Assembly: GCA_038380435.1 (NCBI GenBank)
Contig: JAWZYU010000019.1
Location: 34,249,801 to 34,313,800 of the forward strand
Source: Ryuthela nishihirai
Lineage: Eukaryota > Arthropoda > Arachnida > Araneae > Heptathelidae
Reading direction: 5' to 3'
Length of the DNA stretch: 64,000 bases
The first letter of the stretch is position 1, and every line of letters starts with the position of its first letter. The translations under genes were made by a program, and so were the position numbers. Positions 1-11,893 of this stretch are shown here, in pieces. Under the pieces are notes generated by a model that saw only the letters and a program-made list of their open reading frames with translations, did not search any database and was not told the origin of the DNA.

Positions 1-690
1 CCGTTTCAGTTTGTATAAAGCATGGAAGAGTCGAAGTGTCTTCAGAAGAAGAGAAGAATTCTGCGAACGCATTAGCTAGATCTTGTGTGGAGAGATCCAT
101 TTCAAGGACTAAGAATTTCCAAGGAGAAACTGGTTTCACAGGCTGACCAATAGATTTATAATCTTCCAAATCTTCCCGGAACTCGAAAAATTGTCTAAAT
201 TCTCAAAAAAAACCGTTCCCACTCAACTCGTCTAGCTTCCTTGATCTTCTTTTTAACAAAGGCATTGATTTTCTTATAGTAGATCAAGTGATCCAATCTT
301 CTTGTCCTTCTGGCCCTTCTCTGCGCTCTCCTACGTAACGCTATTAGTCTGTTAATAAATACAATATTGTGTTTTAGATATTTTGGATTGTCCACAAGAA
401 TTGTGCTTTTATCTCTAGCTTCCTTAAATATATCGGTAAGCTGCTCTATAGACGTTACATTGTGTTCCAATTCTTCTTCAAGGCTTAGTCTAAAAGATGT
501 CCAATTTGTGATCTTAGTTTTATTTTGCAATTTATTTTGAGATCCTTCTAGTCCAGTGATTATAATGGGGAAGTGGTCACTAAGGTTTGTATCATTCAGA
601 GTAGAACAATCAAGAGTTGGAGCTATATCTGGATCTACTAAAGTAAGATCAATAATTGATTCTTGTATACCGTTCCAAAACGTTGCCTGG
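1..690 (-). pseudogene. I-like non-LTR retrotransposon ORF2 fragment (endonuclease end and linker)
   Basis: Read on the minus strand, 690 to about 535 encodes the end of an apurinic-type endonuclease, with the family signatures IDLTLVD and LSDHFPI (the catalytic D-H pair). After it, 530-195 is an open basic linker of the kind that precedes the reverse transcriptase (INRLIALRRRAQ). The linker has the same layout as the I-like LINE at 60185-63169 but is clearly diverged, so this is a different subfamily or an older copy. The frame breaks near 195 and similarity appears to continue in another frame to the left edge. The fragment ends abruptly near 690. It is dead: no start, no RT, and at least one frameshift. 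Confidence 0.75.
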
Positions 691-1085
691 CCATCGTTTT
701 AACAATTAAATTAAATTTAATGATGTGATATAATGTAGTTTTTCTGGTGTATAATAATTTTATATTTGTTGCTAATATATATATACCGGTAGTAACTATT
801 TATGGAGTATGTGAAAGAGAAAAAAAACTTAAATATCTTTAAGCTTTATTAGAAAGAAAAAAGTTCCTTCAAAGTTATAAAAAAAAATCAAATATGGATT
901 AACATGAAATGATCATTAACCAAAATTTTCTATGTTGTCGGATAATAGATTTCTGAGGTTCAGAAAACAAATTGAGAATTATTAAGAACTATATCTGGCT
1001 CGAGAAATTCCGTTATTTTAGCTTTGAGATGTAATTGTATGTAATAGGTAAGTTGTAAGCGGTCAGAAATGAAAAGTTGTAGGGA
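691..1085. other. AT-rich sequence without recognised content
   Basis: No coding potential, repeat structure or RNA-like element was found here, apart from a short TA-rich run near 775-785. Confidence 0.5.
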
Positions 1086-1096
1086 ATCGCTAGATG

Positions 1097-1532
1097 AGGT
1101 GGGGGTGGCTCAGTCGGTAGCGCGCCAGGCTCGTAATCTTCAGCTCCCAGGTTCGAGTCTCAGCTGGATCAGCGTTGAGACTTATCTTCTCAAAACTCCC
1201 CGCCCTGCCCACGGTCAATAGGGGACACCGATGGGCTTCGAAAGGCCGCCGTCCGTCGGATGGGACGTTAAGTCGTGGCCCCATGTGTGGGAGAGCCATA
1301 CCCTGTGCACGTTAAGGAACACACTGGATGGCCTTGACGGGAGGCTACCATCTCTCTCCCAACAGCTGTTCCAGTTGTCCCCCCCCACAACCTTCTCGGA
1401 GCCTTCGGGGTCCTTGTGACCTGGTCATTTAGCTCCTGCTGTGCAAAAAAGTGCCGCTCAGAGCACCATTGTGCAAAAAAAGTGCCACTCAGATTGTTTC
1501 TCCTTCATTGGATTGTTTCTCCAATCTAATGC
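1097..1532 (+). mobile_element. SINE-1, full-length copy with 11-bp target duplication
   Basis: A tRNA-derived SINE. The head has an A box (TGGCTCAGTCGG) and a B box (GGTTCGAGTC). The anticodon-loop position reads CTCGTAATC, which resembles elongator tRNA-Met (CTCATAATC) with CAT changed to CGT. An unrelated body of about 300 bp follows, ending in a GTGCAAAAAAGTGCCGCTCAG tail. The copy is flanked by ATCGCTAGATG at 1086-1096 and 1533-1543. The tail motif is duplicated in this copy (near 1440 and 1470). It has no coding function; transcription by RNA polymerase III and mobilisation by a partner LINE are family inferences. Confidence 0.9.
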
Positions 1533-1543
1533 ATCGCTAGATG

Positions 1544-1901
1544 GCTGTTAAGAGAGAGATGGAAATCTAACATCAATCGTGCTCTTTGATGTGCCCAAAA
1601 TTTCAATCAATGCACAATAGGAACCCGAACCTGGGACTATCAAGTTGCAAGATCGATGTTCCAAGCAGAAAAAGAGTTGCGATGGCGTTCAAAATGTGAA
1701 CTGTGAAGGGATTGGTGTTCTATACTTGAATATTAACTATGAGCTTATTATTTTCGCTTATGTATGGCAGCTGACAATTTTCTTTAAATATGAATGGGCT
1801 GTTACCATTATAATCATAGTGTTGAGCAGACTGGTCTTCGAAGGGCCATTTCACATACAGGGAAATGTTAGAGTTCATTCAAAATCTATTCTGCTTTAGG
1901 A
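1544..1901. other. Intergenic sequence between two SINE copies
   Basis: An 84-codon open frame at 1645-1899 has no recognisable motif and low-complexity composition, so it is not called as a gene. Nothing else was seen. Confidence 0.4.
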
Positions 1902-2496
1902 AGGGGGTGGGGTGGCTCAGTCGGTAGCTAGCCAGGCTCGTAATCTGCTGTTCCCAGGTTCGGGTCACACCTTTGCCAGCATTGAGGTTTATCTCTGCAA
2001 AACGCCCTGCCATCGATCAGTAGGGGACACCAATGGATTTGCAAAGTTGTCGAATGGGACATTAAGCCATGGCACCATGTGCGCGTGACCAATTCTCTGT
2101 GCACATTAAAGAACACGCTGGATTCGTTAGGTAGAGCTGTTTTACCTCTGAGCGGCATTTTTTTACACACTACGAGCTAAATGGCCAAGTCACTAAGACC
2201 CCGAAGGCTCAAAAAAGGTTGGAGGAGGGGACCCACTGGATCAGCAGTTGGCAGACAGATGATAACTCCCGCCAAGGCCATCCAGTGTGTTCTTTAACGT
2301 ACACAAAGTATAGCTTTTCACCCGGCTGAGTCACTTTGGACCCCGCTTTATTGGCGTTGAAAAAAGGCTACCATCTATCTTCTAACAGTTGTTCAGGGGT
2401 CACCTTGCTCAACTTTCTCTGAATCCTTGTAACGTGGCCATTTAGATCATTGTGTACTCAAATATTGCAACTCAGAGATAAAACAACCCATCCCAA
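1902..2496 (+). mobile_element. SINE-1 copy interrupted by an inverted SINE-1 copy
   Basis: A plus-strand SINE-1 head and body runs from about 1902 to 2122. Its 3' body and tail resume near 2366 and end near 2496. Between them, about 2136-2325 is a minus-strand, 5'-truncated SINE-1 copy, recognisable from its tail (TTTTACCTCTGAGCGGC) through the CCATCCAGTGTGTTCTTTAACG block. The arrangement is a nested insertion in opposite orientation, so the transcript could fold back on itself. All three pieces are diverged from the fresher copies at 14110 and 44456. Confidence 0.8.
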
Positions 2497-2499
2497 CTG

Positions 2500-4070
2500 G
2501 TGCTAAAAAATATTTACACATCTCTGGTTGAAGAAATCTTTGAATCGGTAGGGATCTAGATGGTTAACATGCACACCCTGCTCTCTACGTCCTTAGAAGT
2601 AAAAACACGAAAAAAAGAAAGTTACACTTATATTTTCTCCTTAACACGAGAAGAGAGTACGAAGAGAGAAATTTTGTACATGAATATTTCATATCTGACT
2701 TTTTTCTCCCTCCCCTCCACCAACTAAAGGTTTTCATTGATTTGGGTGTTGTCAGCGAGAATTGATTATTTTATGAATGAGGCAACAAATGGCAGAATCA
2801 ACCAATTTCTTTCAACATTAAAATGACAGAATAAGTTCTTTAGAGTAATCGAAAATTTTTTTTAACTCAGTTAACTTTTGATTTTCTGAAAAGTGAAATT
2901 TTCTTGGTCAATTTATCAAATTTTCATCTAATATATTGGCAATATCCTTCAAAAATAAGTCTCATTCTATTATTTATCACGGTACCACTTTGACTCCAAA
3001 GACACTTTGCACTTGGTATTTTTTTTTTTAGCAATCCGTTTAACCTACCTGAGCTTTGTGAATTTTAAAATTATTTTTCATTAATAATAATGAAATATAT
3101 GAACAAAATTACAGTATTTTTCACAGTGTCGTATTAGCCATAAGGCCACCCCTGGCCATGGCGACAAATTTATGAAAAATCATGAAGAAAATAAAAAGAA
3201 AGAAACCCACAGTATAAAGTCAGAACTCGAGCTTCAATTGAGATAAAACTTCCAAAATCAATGGACTTCACGAAAGCTATCAAAGCTTTTTCACGGGGAA
3301 AACAAGGCATATATATATGCTTAATGATAATAAATTGTTTATGCAATAATGATGATGTAAAGTTTTAATGATAATGAGCGAAATGTACTCTAAACCTAAA
3401 TATAAATGTTCCCGTGGGAGGGGGATGGCAAATCGAACTCTGGTCAATGGCGGCGAAAATGGTTTAATTTGTCCTGATTGCCCATTGTTCAGGACTAACG
3501 AACTAAGTGTAGAAACGTCAAAAGAAATTCCAATAAATTAAATTAAACGATGTAGGGATGAAGCGACGTGACTAACAGTGCATGACAAAATGACGAAATC
3601 GTGTAATATGCAAGAATTCTTCATTTGAGAGCAGGAGTGCTGTAATAACGGATGTGGTATAATTAGGGAAACCGAGATGTAATAACGCATATGATTAATC
3701 TCGACAAGCAAACATGTGAAGAAAAGTGTTCTTATATTGTTCACGAGTTATTAAGGTTTGTGAGAATAAAGCCCAGAAGCGTCCTGAAGTTCTATTACCA
3801 AAGTTCGTCATACACATTCTCAATTGGATTCTATTCAGGTTATCATGAGGACACCTCCATCCTATGAATATATTAACTTTCAAGGAAATTGTCGACCATA
3901 TTAGCCCTTTGGAGATGGCAATTATTACCGATGAATATGAAATCAGGACCAAAAGCTCTACCGAACGGCTTCACGATAGGGTGCAAGAATATTGTCTCTG
4001 TATCGGTGATTAGACAATTGTTTGCCTTCCAAAAAGTTGCGAAGCCTCAATTTGGCACTTTTATGTGACA
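2500..4070. other. AT-rich intergenic or intronic sequence
   Basis: No gene was recognised. There is a short palindrome GCATATATATATGC near 3308 and a run of T near 3020. Open frames here (for example 3538-3744 and 3695-3952 on the minus strand) overlap each other and have no protein-family features. Confidence 0.4.
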
Positions 4071-4084
4071 GCTTTCTCAATGTT

Positions 4085-4320
4085 GACACTTTTATGTGAT
4101 AGCAGTTGTGGCGACTTTCTTGTTCTCTCGAATGAACACATGTCGAGAATCGGCGTTAAAACAAATGTATGTATGTCTATATGTCCGGCCACGTTACGTG
4201 TTGTCAGTCCAAAACATCACAGTATCGCCACCAAAGTGAAGACATTTATGTTACAGCGGCTGTGGTGACTTCCTTGTTCTCTGGAAATGAACACATGTCG
4301 AGAATCGGAGTTTAAAATGA
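4085..4320 (+). repeat. Direct repeat, two diverged units about 156 bp apart
   Basis: The block containing GTTCTCTCGAATGAACACAT and GTCGAGAATCGG near 4120-4155 recurs with substitutions near 4275-4310. The 67-codon frame 4065-4268 spans the repeat and is probably not a gene. Confidence 0.65.
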
Positions 4321-4324
4321 ATCT

Positions 4325-4921
4325 AGACTCATCTCTAAAGAGCATTTACTTATTGGCTACGGCTCGATAGTTGATGTCTTCACCACGTTAAAGGACTCCT
4401 TCTGTTGCAGGGGGTGAGGTCACAAATCATTGATTGTTGTATATAGACTCATTCGTGCAGCGTCTTAACCAAGTATTTGTTGAACCTCGAATTGAACTTG
4501 AACCAAGTAATGTTGAACCTCCTCTTGATCTCTGAAAGTTGCCTAGCTGTCTTTTCCCTGTCTTCTTATTATTAAAGACTAATAACCATGGAGCGAAACT
4601 ACCATTGCTGCAATCGGTGCATTGCACCTGTGTTCCATGGGGCAGAGTATCTATGTGCATATAAAGAATCCACTTGAATCTTTTGCACAAAGACTTTTGA
4701 CAAGATAGTTTCGTCACTATTTTTCGCGTTCTTCTTGGATACTTGTGATCCTGGGTTGACCTTATCCTAATCTACTCCTTATCTTTCCTCTTTGTTGAAA
4801 ATATTTCTAAAGTTTTTAGAGCATTTTGTATTACATTTAAGGCCCTGATTTCACGGTATGTGAGTAACCCACTGTGAGTATCGTACTATACGGTCTCCTC
4901 CAGTATAGTATAGTCCATACG
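4325..4921. other. Unassigned sequence
   Basis: No gene or transposon signature was recognised. A small hairpin (ACTATAC/GTATAGT, about 11-nt loop) lies near 4886-4911, just outside the left arm of the large inverted repeat that follows. Confidence 0.4.
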
Positions 4922-7900
4922 TCAGCGTTGTGACGACATAGACTTCACACCTCACTCATCAAGACAATCAATCGCCACATTACAGACGATTGAAAAAGAG
5001 AAGCGAAAGAAAAGCACCCTAACCAGCATTCTCACATTAAAGGAAAAAATATCAAAAACGTTAACGCAAACATTCGAAACAGACAGATCTGACCGACAGA
5101 CAGCGCCCTGTGCCGGCTGGAAGACCAGCACACGTGTGAATCTAACATACATAATTCGTGTTTAAGAGTAAGTTTAGTAATTTTTCTACACAAGAATGTA
5201 TATTTCTGTATTTTATAACTGTAAAAGTGGTTATTATCCTGCAAATTTTTTGTGTAAGCATCTAAATATTACATTTCAGCTCTATGTGAATCAGTCACTT
5301 GAGAAGAATATTGACAAAAACTTCCCAGTAAATTTTTTCAAACATAAAACGTGTCTCCTTCTTAATATCTATATACTATTCTTTCTAGCACAAAGGTTAA
5401 AAGATAGAAATTTCGAAGGAAGATGATACATGCAACAGTTAAAAAACGGCAAATAAGTTTGTTTTTTTTGCGTTTTGGGCATTTAACCAGCGCCATCTAT
5501 CGGGTACAGGAATCCTGAAAACTAAGACACAATTACGTCTTTACTAGTAATGGGAAATCCATGAACAGTACTAGAAAAATCGCTGTCCATAACATTAAAT
5601 TTTTATTATATTCATGTATTTCAAACCATTTTTCTTGTTACGAGGCATCTGACAGAAAATGTAACGTAAGACAGGCATGCTCAAAAAAATTTTCAAACGT
5701 GTTGAAAAATACTTACTCCAATGAAATATGAGTGTTCATGTTCAAATCAAGAGATGAATGGCATTATACATATTCAACAGGTGTCTTTCTAAATGTATGC
5801 ATACATCAATGCAATTGATTAAGTTTTTCTTCATATATTTTGTCACATACTTGTTTCATGTTTTGTCTCTGTAATTTTATGTTTGTGTGTGTGCGTGTGT
5901 TGCGTACGTGCGTGTGTGTGCATATGTTTATGTGTATATGTTTTCATGTTTGTTTCTGTGAATGTTTTCATGTTTGTTTCTGTGAATGTTTTCATGTTTG
6001 TTTCTGTGAATGTTTTCATGTTTGTTTCTGTGAATGTGTTCATGTTTATTTCTGTGAATGTTTTCATGTTTGTTTCTGTGAATGTGTTCATGTTTATTTC
6101 TGTGAATCGGATGTGTGAGTGCGTGCTTGTGTATGTTTTCATGTTTGTTTCTATGAATCGTGTGTTCAAGAATAAACATATTATCTTTCACACTTGCTCG
6201 TGACAAAAAGAAGCTAACACTTTACAAACCTCAACAGATTGGCATTAGGAATTTCCAAATCTCATCGAAAAGTCACTATACTTGTGAAAAGTTTACTAAA
6301 GATGTATTTTCCCTCTCCAATATTGTACACAGTTTTTCAGATAGTCATTATTTTACCTTTCTTGATTCATTCAACGAATAGTCAATAAAACAGCTTTGCA
6401 GGTTATTCATACACTATCTTCAGGAAGGTTACAATTATCGACTACTTATGTTTTTCGAAACAGAGATTGAAGGTTTCAAGATCGTAATAAAAGTTACAAG
6501 ACCATTTTATTCTACGACTTGTACTCATAATAAAGATTCTGAGAACAGATCACTTTATTCTGCAAGAGACGAATTATTCTGCAATTACCGTTTTTGTAAC
6601 GCTCTCAGATGTTAGACTCTGTGGAATTCAAAATAGATCTAAGTTCACCAATCAGGAGATGTTATAGTTTTACCATTGCACGGAGTTTCTACATGCTTTT
6701 TAATCCTAGGAACAACACCTTGCCACAGTTCTTCCACACTGAACGGAATCCTTTCCCCCTTTGGTGTTTTCTGAATCCTTTAAGACTTGATCACTCTTTC
6801 TACCATTTCTTCACTAGAGTAAAAAACCACAGTATCCAGTTAACAACCTACACGGCTATACCTGTCAACAACAACGTTCTACATAACTGAATCGAGAAAG
6901 GTAAAATAATGACTATCTGAAAAACTGTATGCAATATTGGAGAGAGTAAATACATCTTTAGTAAATGTTTCACAAGTATAGTGACTTTTCGATGAGATTT
7001 GGAAATTCCTAATGCCAATCTGTTGAGGTTTGTAAAGTGTTAGCTTCTTTATGTCACGAGCAAGTGTCTGAAAGATAATACGTTTTTTCTTGAACACATG
7101 ATTCATAGAAACAAAATGAACACCCACACACACATTCGATTCACAGAAAAAAACATGAACACATTCACAGAAACAAACATGAAAACATATATACATAAAC
7201 ATATGCACACGCATGCATGTACACACGCAAGGCATGCACGCACACACATACAATTACAGAGACAAAACAAGTATGTGACAAAAAAAACTTAATCAATCGC
7301 ATTGATGTATGCATACACTTACAAAAACATCTGTTGAATATGTATAATGCCATTCATCTCTCGATTTGAACATGAATACTCATATTTCAATAGGAGTATT
7401 TTTCGAAACGTTTGAACATTTTTTGAGCATACCTGTCTTACGTTACGTTTTCTGTCAGATGACTCGTAACAAGAAAAATGGTTTGAAATACATGAATATA
7501 ATAAAAAATTAATGTTATGGACAACGATTTTTCTAGTACTGTTCATAGATTTCCCGTTACTAATAAAGATGTAATTGTGTCTTAGTTTTCAGGATTCCTG
7601 TACCCGATAGATGGCGCTGGTTAAATGCCAAAACGCAAAAAATCGCTCATTTACCGTTTTTTAACTGTTGCATGTATCATCTTCCTTCGAAATTTCTATC
7701 TTTTAACATTTGTGCTCGAAAGAATAGTATATAGATATTAAGAAGCAGACACGATATATGTTTGAAAGAATTGGGGGATGTTTTTGTCAATATTTTTCTC
7801 AAGTGACATACAGTTCACATATAGCTGAAATGTAAAATTCACATGCTTACACAAAAATCGTGAATGTTTGCAGGAACAATAACCACTTTTACACTTATAA

Positions 7901-8197
7901 AATACAGAAATATACATACTCGTGCTAAAAAAATTACTAAACCCACTCTTAAACATGAAATATGTATGTTAGATTCCCAGATGTGCTGGTCTTCCAGCCG
8001 GCACAGGGCGCCCTCTATCGGACAGATCTGTCTGTTTCGAGTGTTTGTGTTAACGTTTTTGATATTTTTTCTTTTAATGTGAGAATGAGTTAGGATGCTT
8101 TTCTTTCGCTTCTCTTTTTCAATTTTTCTTTCTGAAATGTGATGATTGAGTTTCTTTGAATATTTGAAGTGTGAAATAACCACTGAAAGACAGCGCT
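4922..8197. repeat. Large fold-back structure: inverted-repeat arms of about 1.4 kb around a 0.5 kb loop
   Basis: The left arm (about 4922-6373) and right arm (about 6888-8197) are reverse complements with substitutions and small indels. Matching blocks include GCCGGCTGGAAGACCAGCAC (left, near 5112; inverted near 7985) and GCGCCATCTATCGGGTACAG (left, near 5490; inverted near 7590). The inner ends meet at TTTTTCAGATAGTCATTA (6331) and its inverse near 6905. The central loop 6374-6887 is unique. No transposase was seen, so this is either a non-autonomous fold-back transposon or an inverted segmental duplication. Unequal divergence and the array difference between arms argue that it is not recent. 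Open frames inside are symmetric shadows rather than genes. Confidence 0.85.
5936..6112. repeat. 24-bp minisatellite, about 7 units, in the left arm
   Basis: The unit GTTTCTGTGAATGTTTTCAT plus 4 bases repeats about seven times, with T/G variants. The matching site in the right arm (about 7140-7190) has only about two units, so the array expanded or contracted in one arm after the inverted duplication formed. The repeat makes long open frames on both strands (5840-6206) because 24 is a multiple of 3; these are artefacts. A TG-rich stretch flanks it at 5883-5940. Confidence 0.9.
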
Positions 8198-8639
8198 GTT
8201 TGTGTTAGGTTCGGAAGTCGATTAAAGTTTGAGTATCCGTAAGTTAAGTGTAGCCGATACGATTCTGGGAGCCCTCTCCTTCAGAAACGAGGAGTAATTA
8301 GTGCTAGCTAACAGGGGTAATGCTGTTCTCTTTATAGACAATATTATTTCAGATTTCCAAACACTAATCTCTTTCAATAATTTCTGTGGTTATTTACTGA
8401 TGTTTTCTATATGCAACATATTTTGTGATATTCATCCATCCGTATATAATATTGTACTCAATGGACCGTGATTTACTAGAGTGAGACCTTAATATTTTAT
8501 GATTTTCCTGTATTTCTGCTTCCGCTAAAGAGTGACTTTTATCAGTTACTCTGTAGGTTCACTTATTTTACACACTAGATGGCGTTTGTTAATAATCGTT
8601 TTTTTCTATCTTACAGTATTTGCACTATAATTTGCTGTT
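8198..8639. other. Unassigned AT-rich sequence
   Basis: No gene was recognised. A degenerate forerunner of the 73-bp array that follows may begin near 8390. Confidence 0.35.
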
Positions 8640-9090
8640 TTGAAGCGATTTTTACAGCCATCCTACTGCATTTTTATACTTTTTTTTCTCTCTCGTCACA
8701 GTATGTTTTACAGTTATTGTGCTGTCCGATCCATATATTCGTAGATATTTACTGATCTATTCCCATGTACTTTGCTGATTTTACCGTTATTTCTGTCATC
8801 CATTTCAACATATGTTGAAGGTATTCTATCATCTCCAGTACACTATGTTTGATTTTACAGTTATTGTGCCTTTCACTTCCAAAGATTTGTGAAAATATTC
8901 ACTTATCCACTGAAATGTGTATGCATTTACAGGTATTCCAAGATCCATTTCATTGTAATTTAGTGTCTTACAAGCAATTCTACCAACTACAGCAATGTGT
9001 GCGAATTTACAGATATTTCAACACCCTTTACATTTTAGTGATTCTCATTGAATTTACCAACCATTTCGTTCTTTTTCTAATTTTCGTTCA
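8640..9090. repeat. Degenerate tandem array, period about 73 bp
   Basis: The anchor TTTACAG(T/G)TATT recurs near 8648, 8709, 8781 (as TTTACCGTTATT), 8854, 8928 and 9007, at spacings of about 61-79 bp. Between anchors, short shared blocks such as ATTGTGC, CATTTCA and CACTATGTTTGA are visible. Units are well diverged, which suggests an old satellite. The 98-codon frame at 8849-9145 lies in this array and is not called as a gene. Confidence 0.65.
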
Positions 9091-9134
9091 TGCATGTAAT
9101 TTGATTAAACGACCTAGTCACATGGTGATTCTGT

Positions 9135-11079
9135 ATCGTGGGTAAAGTACTGTCCATTTCAGGCTATTCTGAGATTTTCATCGTAAAGAATTAGCAGATA
9201 TATGGAAAAAATAATAATCTGACTCAGATGATGCTTGCGATTTATTTGCTTTGGTCGTTAAAGTATGGTTTATTAGAAAGTAAATATACATAGGTGGAAG
9301 ATGTATCAGTGTTTGAGCGAGTTACTTTAATTATTTTGTGAGATCTATGAGGAAATGCAAAGAATAGATATTGAGAGTTTACGATTCTATGGACAAACAT
9401 GCATCTGAAGTGTTAGTTTATCTCTAAGACTATGACAGTGAAACAAACTTGCAATCAGTTTGTCTTTCATTCTAAATGCTTGTTGCTTGCTGTGCTAAAC
9501 GATTCACTGAAATTCTCCCACGTATGCCTTTTTCCAGGAAAAGGTACATTGTAGTTTATCAACTCTAGATTAATATTTGTCATCTTCAGGTATGAAGGCA
9601 ATAGCTATGTAAACATGACAGGGATCAGTTTCATAGTATCCGACACAAAGTTTTCTCAAAAGTGTTAAAGCGCTTCTACGAGGAGCCGCTCATAATACGT
9701 ATCATCTCAATTTTAAGCTCCCAAATAAGATTCCAGTTATATTTCATAACCTAAAGGACAGCCACCTTATTATGCAAGGAATGACCAAAGTTTGGAACCA
9801 AAGTTTGGAAAGGGAGAAATCCCATTCTCAATCATGATTCGATGATTTAATCTCCCAGATGTTAATACCTCAAAATGATTTTGAAATGTTTCGTTTATTT
9901 TTTTTTCTTGATTAACTTCTTGAGGTGTGTATTTCCCACAAGAATGAATTTTTTATGTAAGAAGTGTTTTTTAAATCTGTAATGGTATTATCATTTGGTT
10001 TACCTTTAATAGATAGTCCTAAGAGTTCGTTTCATAAATCTTACAGGCATTCGATCTTAACAGGCATCTGAAAAATGTTTACCACATATCTTAGCATGTG
10101 CGCATCGAATTTATCTTCAAACCGACACTGCAGCACCCACTTCATACGAATAATTGCTTCTAATGGGAATGCATATGAAACATTGCTTTCATATTCTTCG
10201 AAGGATTACTAATGTAGTTTGCTACTGCACAGTTCAGCATGGTAAAAAAAACTGAAGGATTTCCCAGAGAGAGAGAGAGATTCACCAAGCGAACAAAGAA
10301 AGACATGAAATAACAGACGATCATGTAAATACTTTAGCTGTGCTCTCCCTGGTATGACGTCTATATCAACGCTGTGACGTCTCATTCGAGTCTCTCAGCG
10401 ACACTCGAATGTACTTGGTGAAAAATTTGGATGTGACAGGTCTTTCACCTTGATGTTACTTCCATCATATGAGGCTGCTTCGCTGCCCTATTCTCAACAT
10501 AGATGGCGTCAGTTGCGAATCAAGAAAAATGCGGGAATGCTTATATGTCCCATTGTCGAAGGAAATAATTAGTTTCTGATGATCTAATTGTTCTCAGGGT
10601 GCCCAAAATTTTGCTTTAAGCTAATTATTTCAAAACAGTCTCGTTTCAAAAGAAGAGATATATATTGAGTAAGAACAAATTTTGAAAGATTAGTCCTTGA
10701 ATTTATAATAGTTTGCAATGTAACGAAATCTGATTTCAAGAAATACACTAACATTAATTGAAAACTGCACTCGATTGTTATACATTTTGCAATGTCTTAC
10801 AGTATATTTAAATGATATAATTAATATTTCTTATTTTTAATTTTCTTAGAACAGCTAAAATATTATATGAACTAGATATGGAATGAAATTTTCTGATTAA
10901 TTTATTAAAACATTATTCGGACATCTTTCTTATTTCATAAAAATTTTTGTAAAATATTAAAATATTGTAAAAATATTAATTATTAATTTACGAAATTATT
11001 GTATTTTAAATCAGGAACATCTTTCAGTCAATAAAAGCCACAGAGTAAATAGGCATAGAGGTAATAGAATTTTTTTGTT
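9135..11079. other. Long AT-rich stretch without recognised genes
   Basis: About 1.9 kb without an open frame of note. Small features are a 15-bp direct duplication (CCAAAGTTTGGAA near 9786-9812), a short GA run near 10268, and an AGATGGCG motif near 10500. Possibly intron of the minus-strand gene; this cannot be tested from sequence alone. Confidence 0.4.
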
Positions 11080-11093
11080 GGCCCAAGAACGGA

Positions 11094-11298
11094 TAAAAAA
11101 AAATAAATACCCCCTCAAGCAGCTGCTTGCCACAGAGGCTGACAGGAGCCTGTCAGTTTATATGCCATAGTAGAAGGTCTGTGAGGATGGCAGGACCTCA
11201 GCAGAAAAACAACACACACACATCCATGCCTTATCCAGGGCTAGAACCCAGGTCCCTTAGATCAGTAGCCAAGCGCGCTAACCACTCGGCCACGGGAC
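11094..11298 (-). mobile_element. SINE-2 copy with 14-bp target duplication
   Basis: A second tRNA-derived SINE family of about 200 bp. On the minus strand the head reads GTGGCCGAGTGGTTAGCGCG (A box) and GGTTCTAGCCC (B box). The body contains AAACTGACAGGCTCCTGTCA and GCAAGCAGCTGCTTGAGGGG, and the tail is A/T-rich. Perfect duplications GGCCCAAGAACGGA flank it at 11080-11093 and 11299-11312. The 70-codon frame overlapping it is a SINE artefact. Confidence 0.9.
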
Positions 11299-11312
11299 GG
11301 CCCAAGAACGGA

Positions 11313-11599
11313 AGGACATGAAAAAAAATTATTTCTATTATCCACCTCCATGAACTACTATAACAAAAGTAATTTAAAAACACTGTTATATAAAATAATT
11401 CAATTATGATTATATAAAATATTACACAATAATTTAAAATCAATTGCTAACATATTAAAATAACAAATAATTTGTAATACAAAATTTTGAATTATATGTT
11501 ATTATTGCGTCAATTTGTAAAAAAAGCTTAAATAAATAGGCAAAAATAAATTGAAGTGCCAGAGAAATCTAATAATAAACCTAATCATTATTTGGTGCC
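11313..11599. other. AT-rich spacer
   Basis: Very AT-rich, with no recognisable feature. Confidence 0.4.
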
Positions 11600-11832
11600 C
11601 GTCTATAGGACGTTAGGGTATGGTTCTCAACTCACTGGGCCATTGAGTGGAAAACTACACCCCTAAAACATGCTATATGGCCTTGATAGGAGGATACCAT
11701 CTGTCTCCCAACAGCTGTCCAGTGTGTCCACTCCTCCACTTTCTTTGAGCCATAATGGTCCTTGTGACCTCACCATTTAGCTCATTGTGTGCAAAAAAGT
11801 GCCACTCAGAGGTAAAACAATCCAAACCCAGC
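11600..11832 (+). mobile_element. SINE-1 fragment, 5' truncated
   Basis: Begins at the GGACGTTA block of the SINE-1 body and runs to the GTGCAAAAAAGTGCCACTCAG tail. It lacks the tRNA head and is moderately diverged. Confidence 0.75.
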
Positions 11833-11893
11833 CCCCGAGATATCAACTCACGGATACCACTTTAGCTTTGCCATTTCTTCTTCCGCTCTAGAC

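Noticed and set aside
5840..6206. Four overlapping open frames of 92-108 codons, Cys/His/Asn-rich, on both strands
   Set aside because: All come from a 24-bp tandem repeat whose length is a multiple of three; there is no independent coding signal.
8849..9145. 98-codon ORF, hydrophobic
   Set aside because: Lies across the degenerate 73-bp array; no motif and no codon structure.
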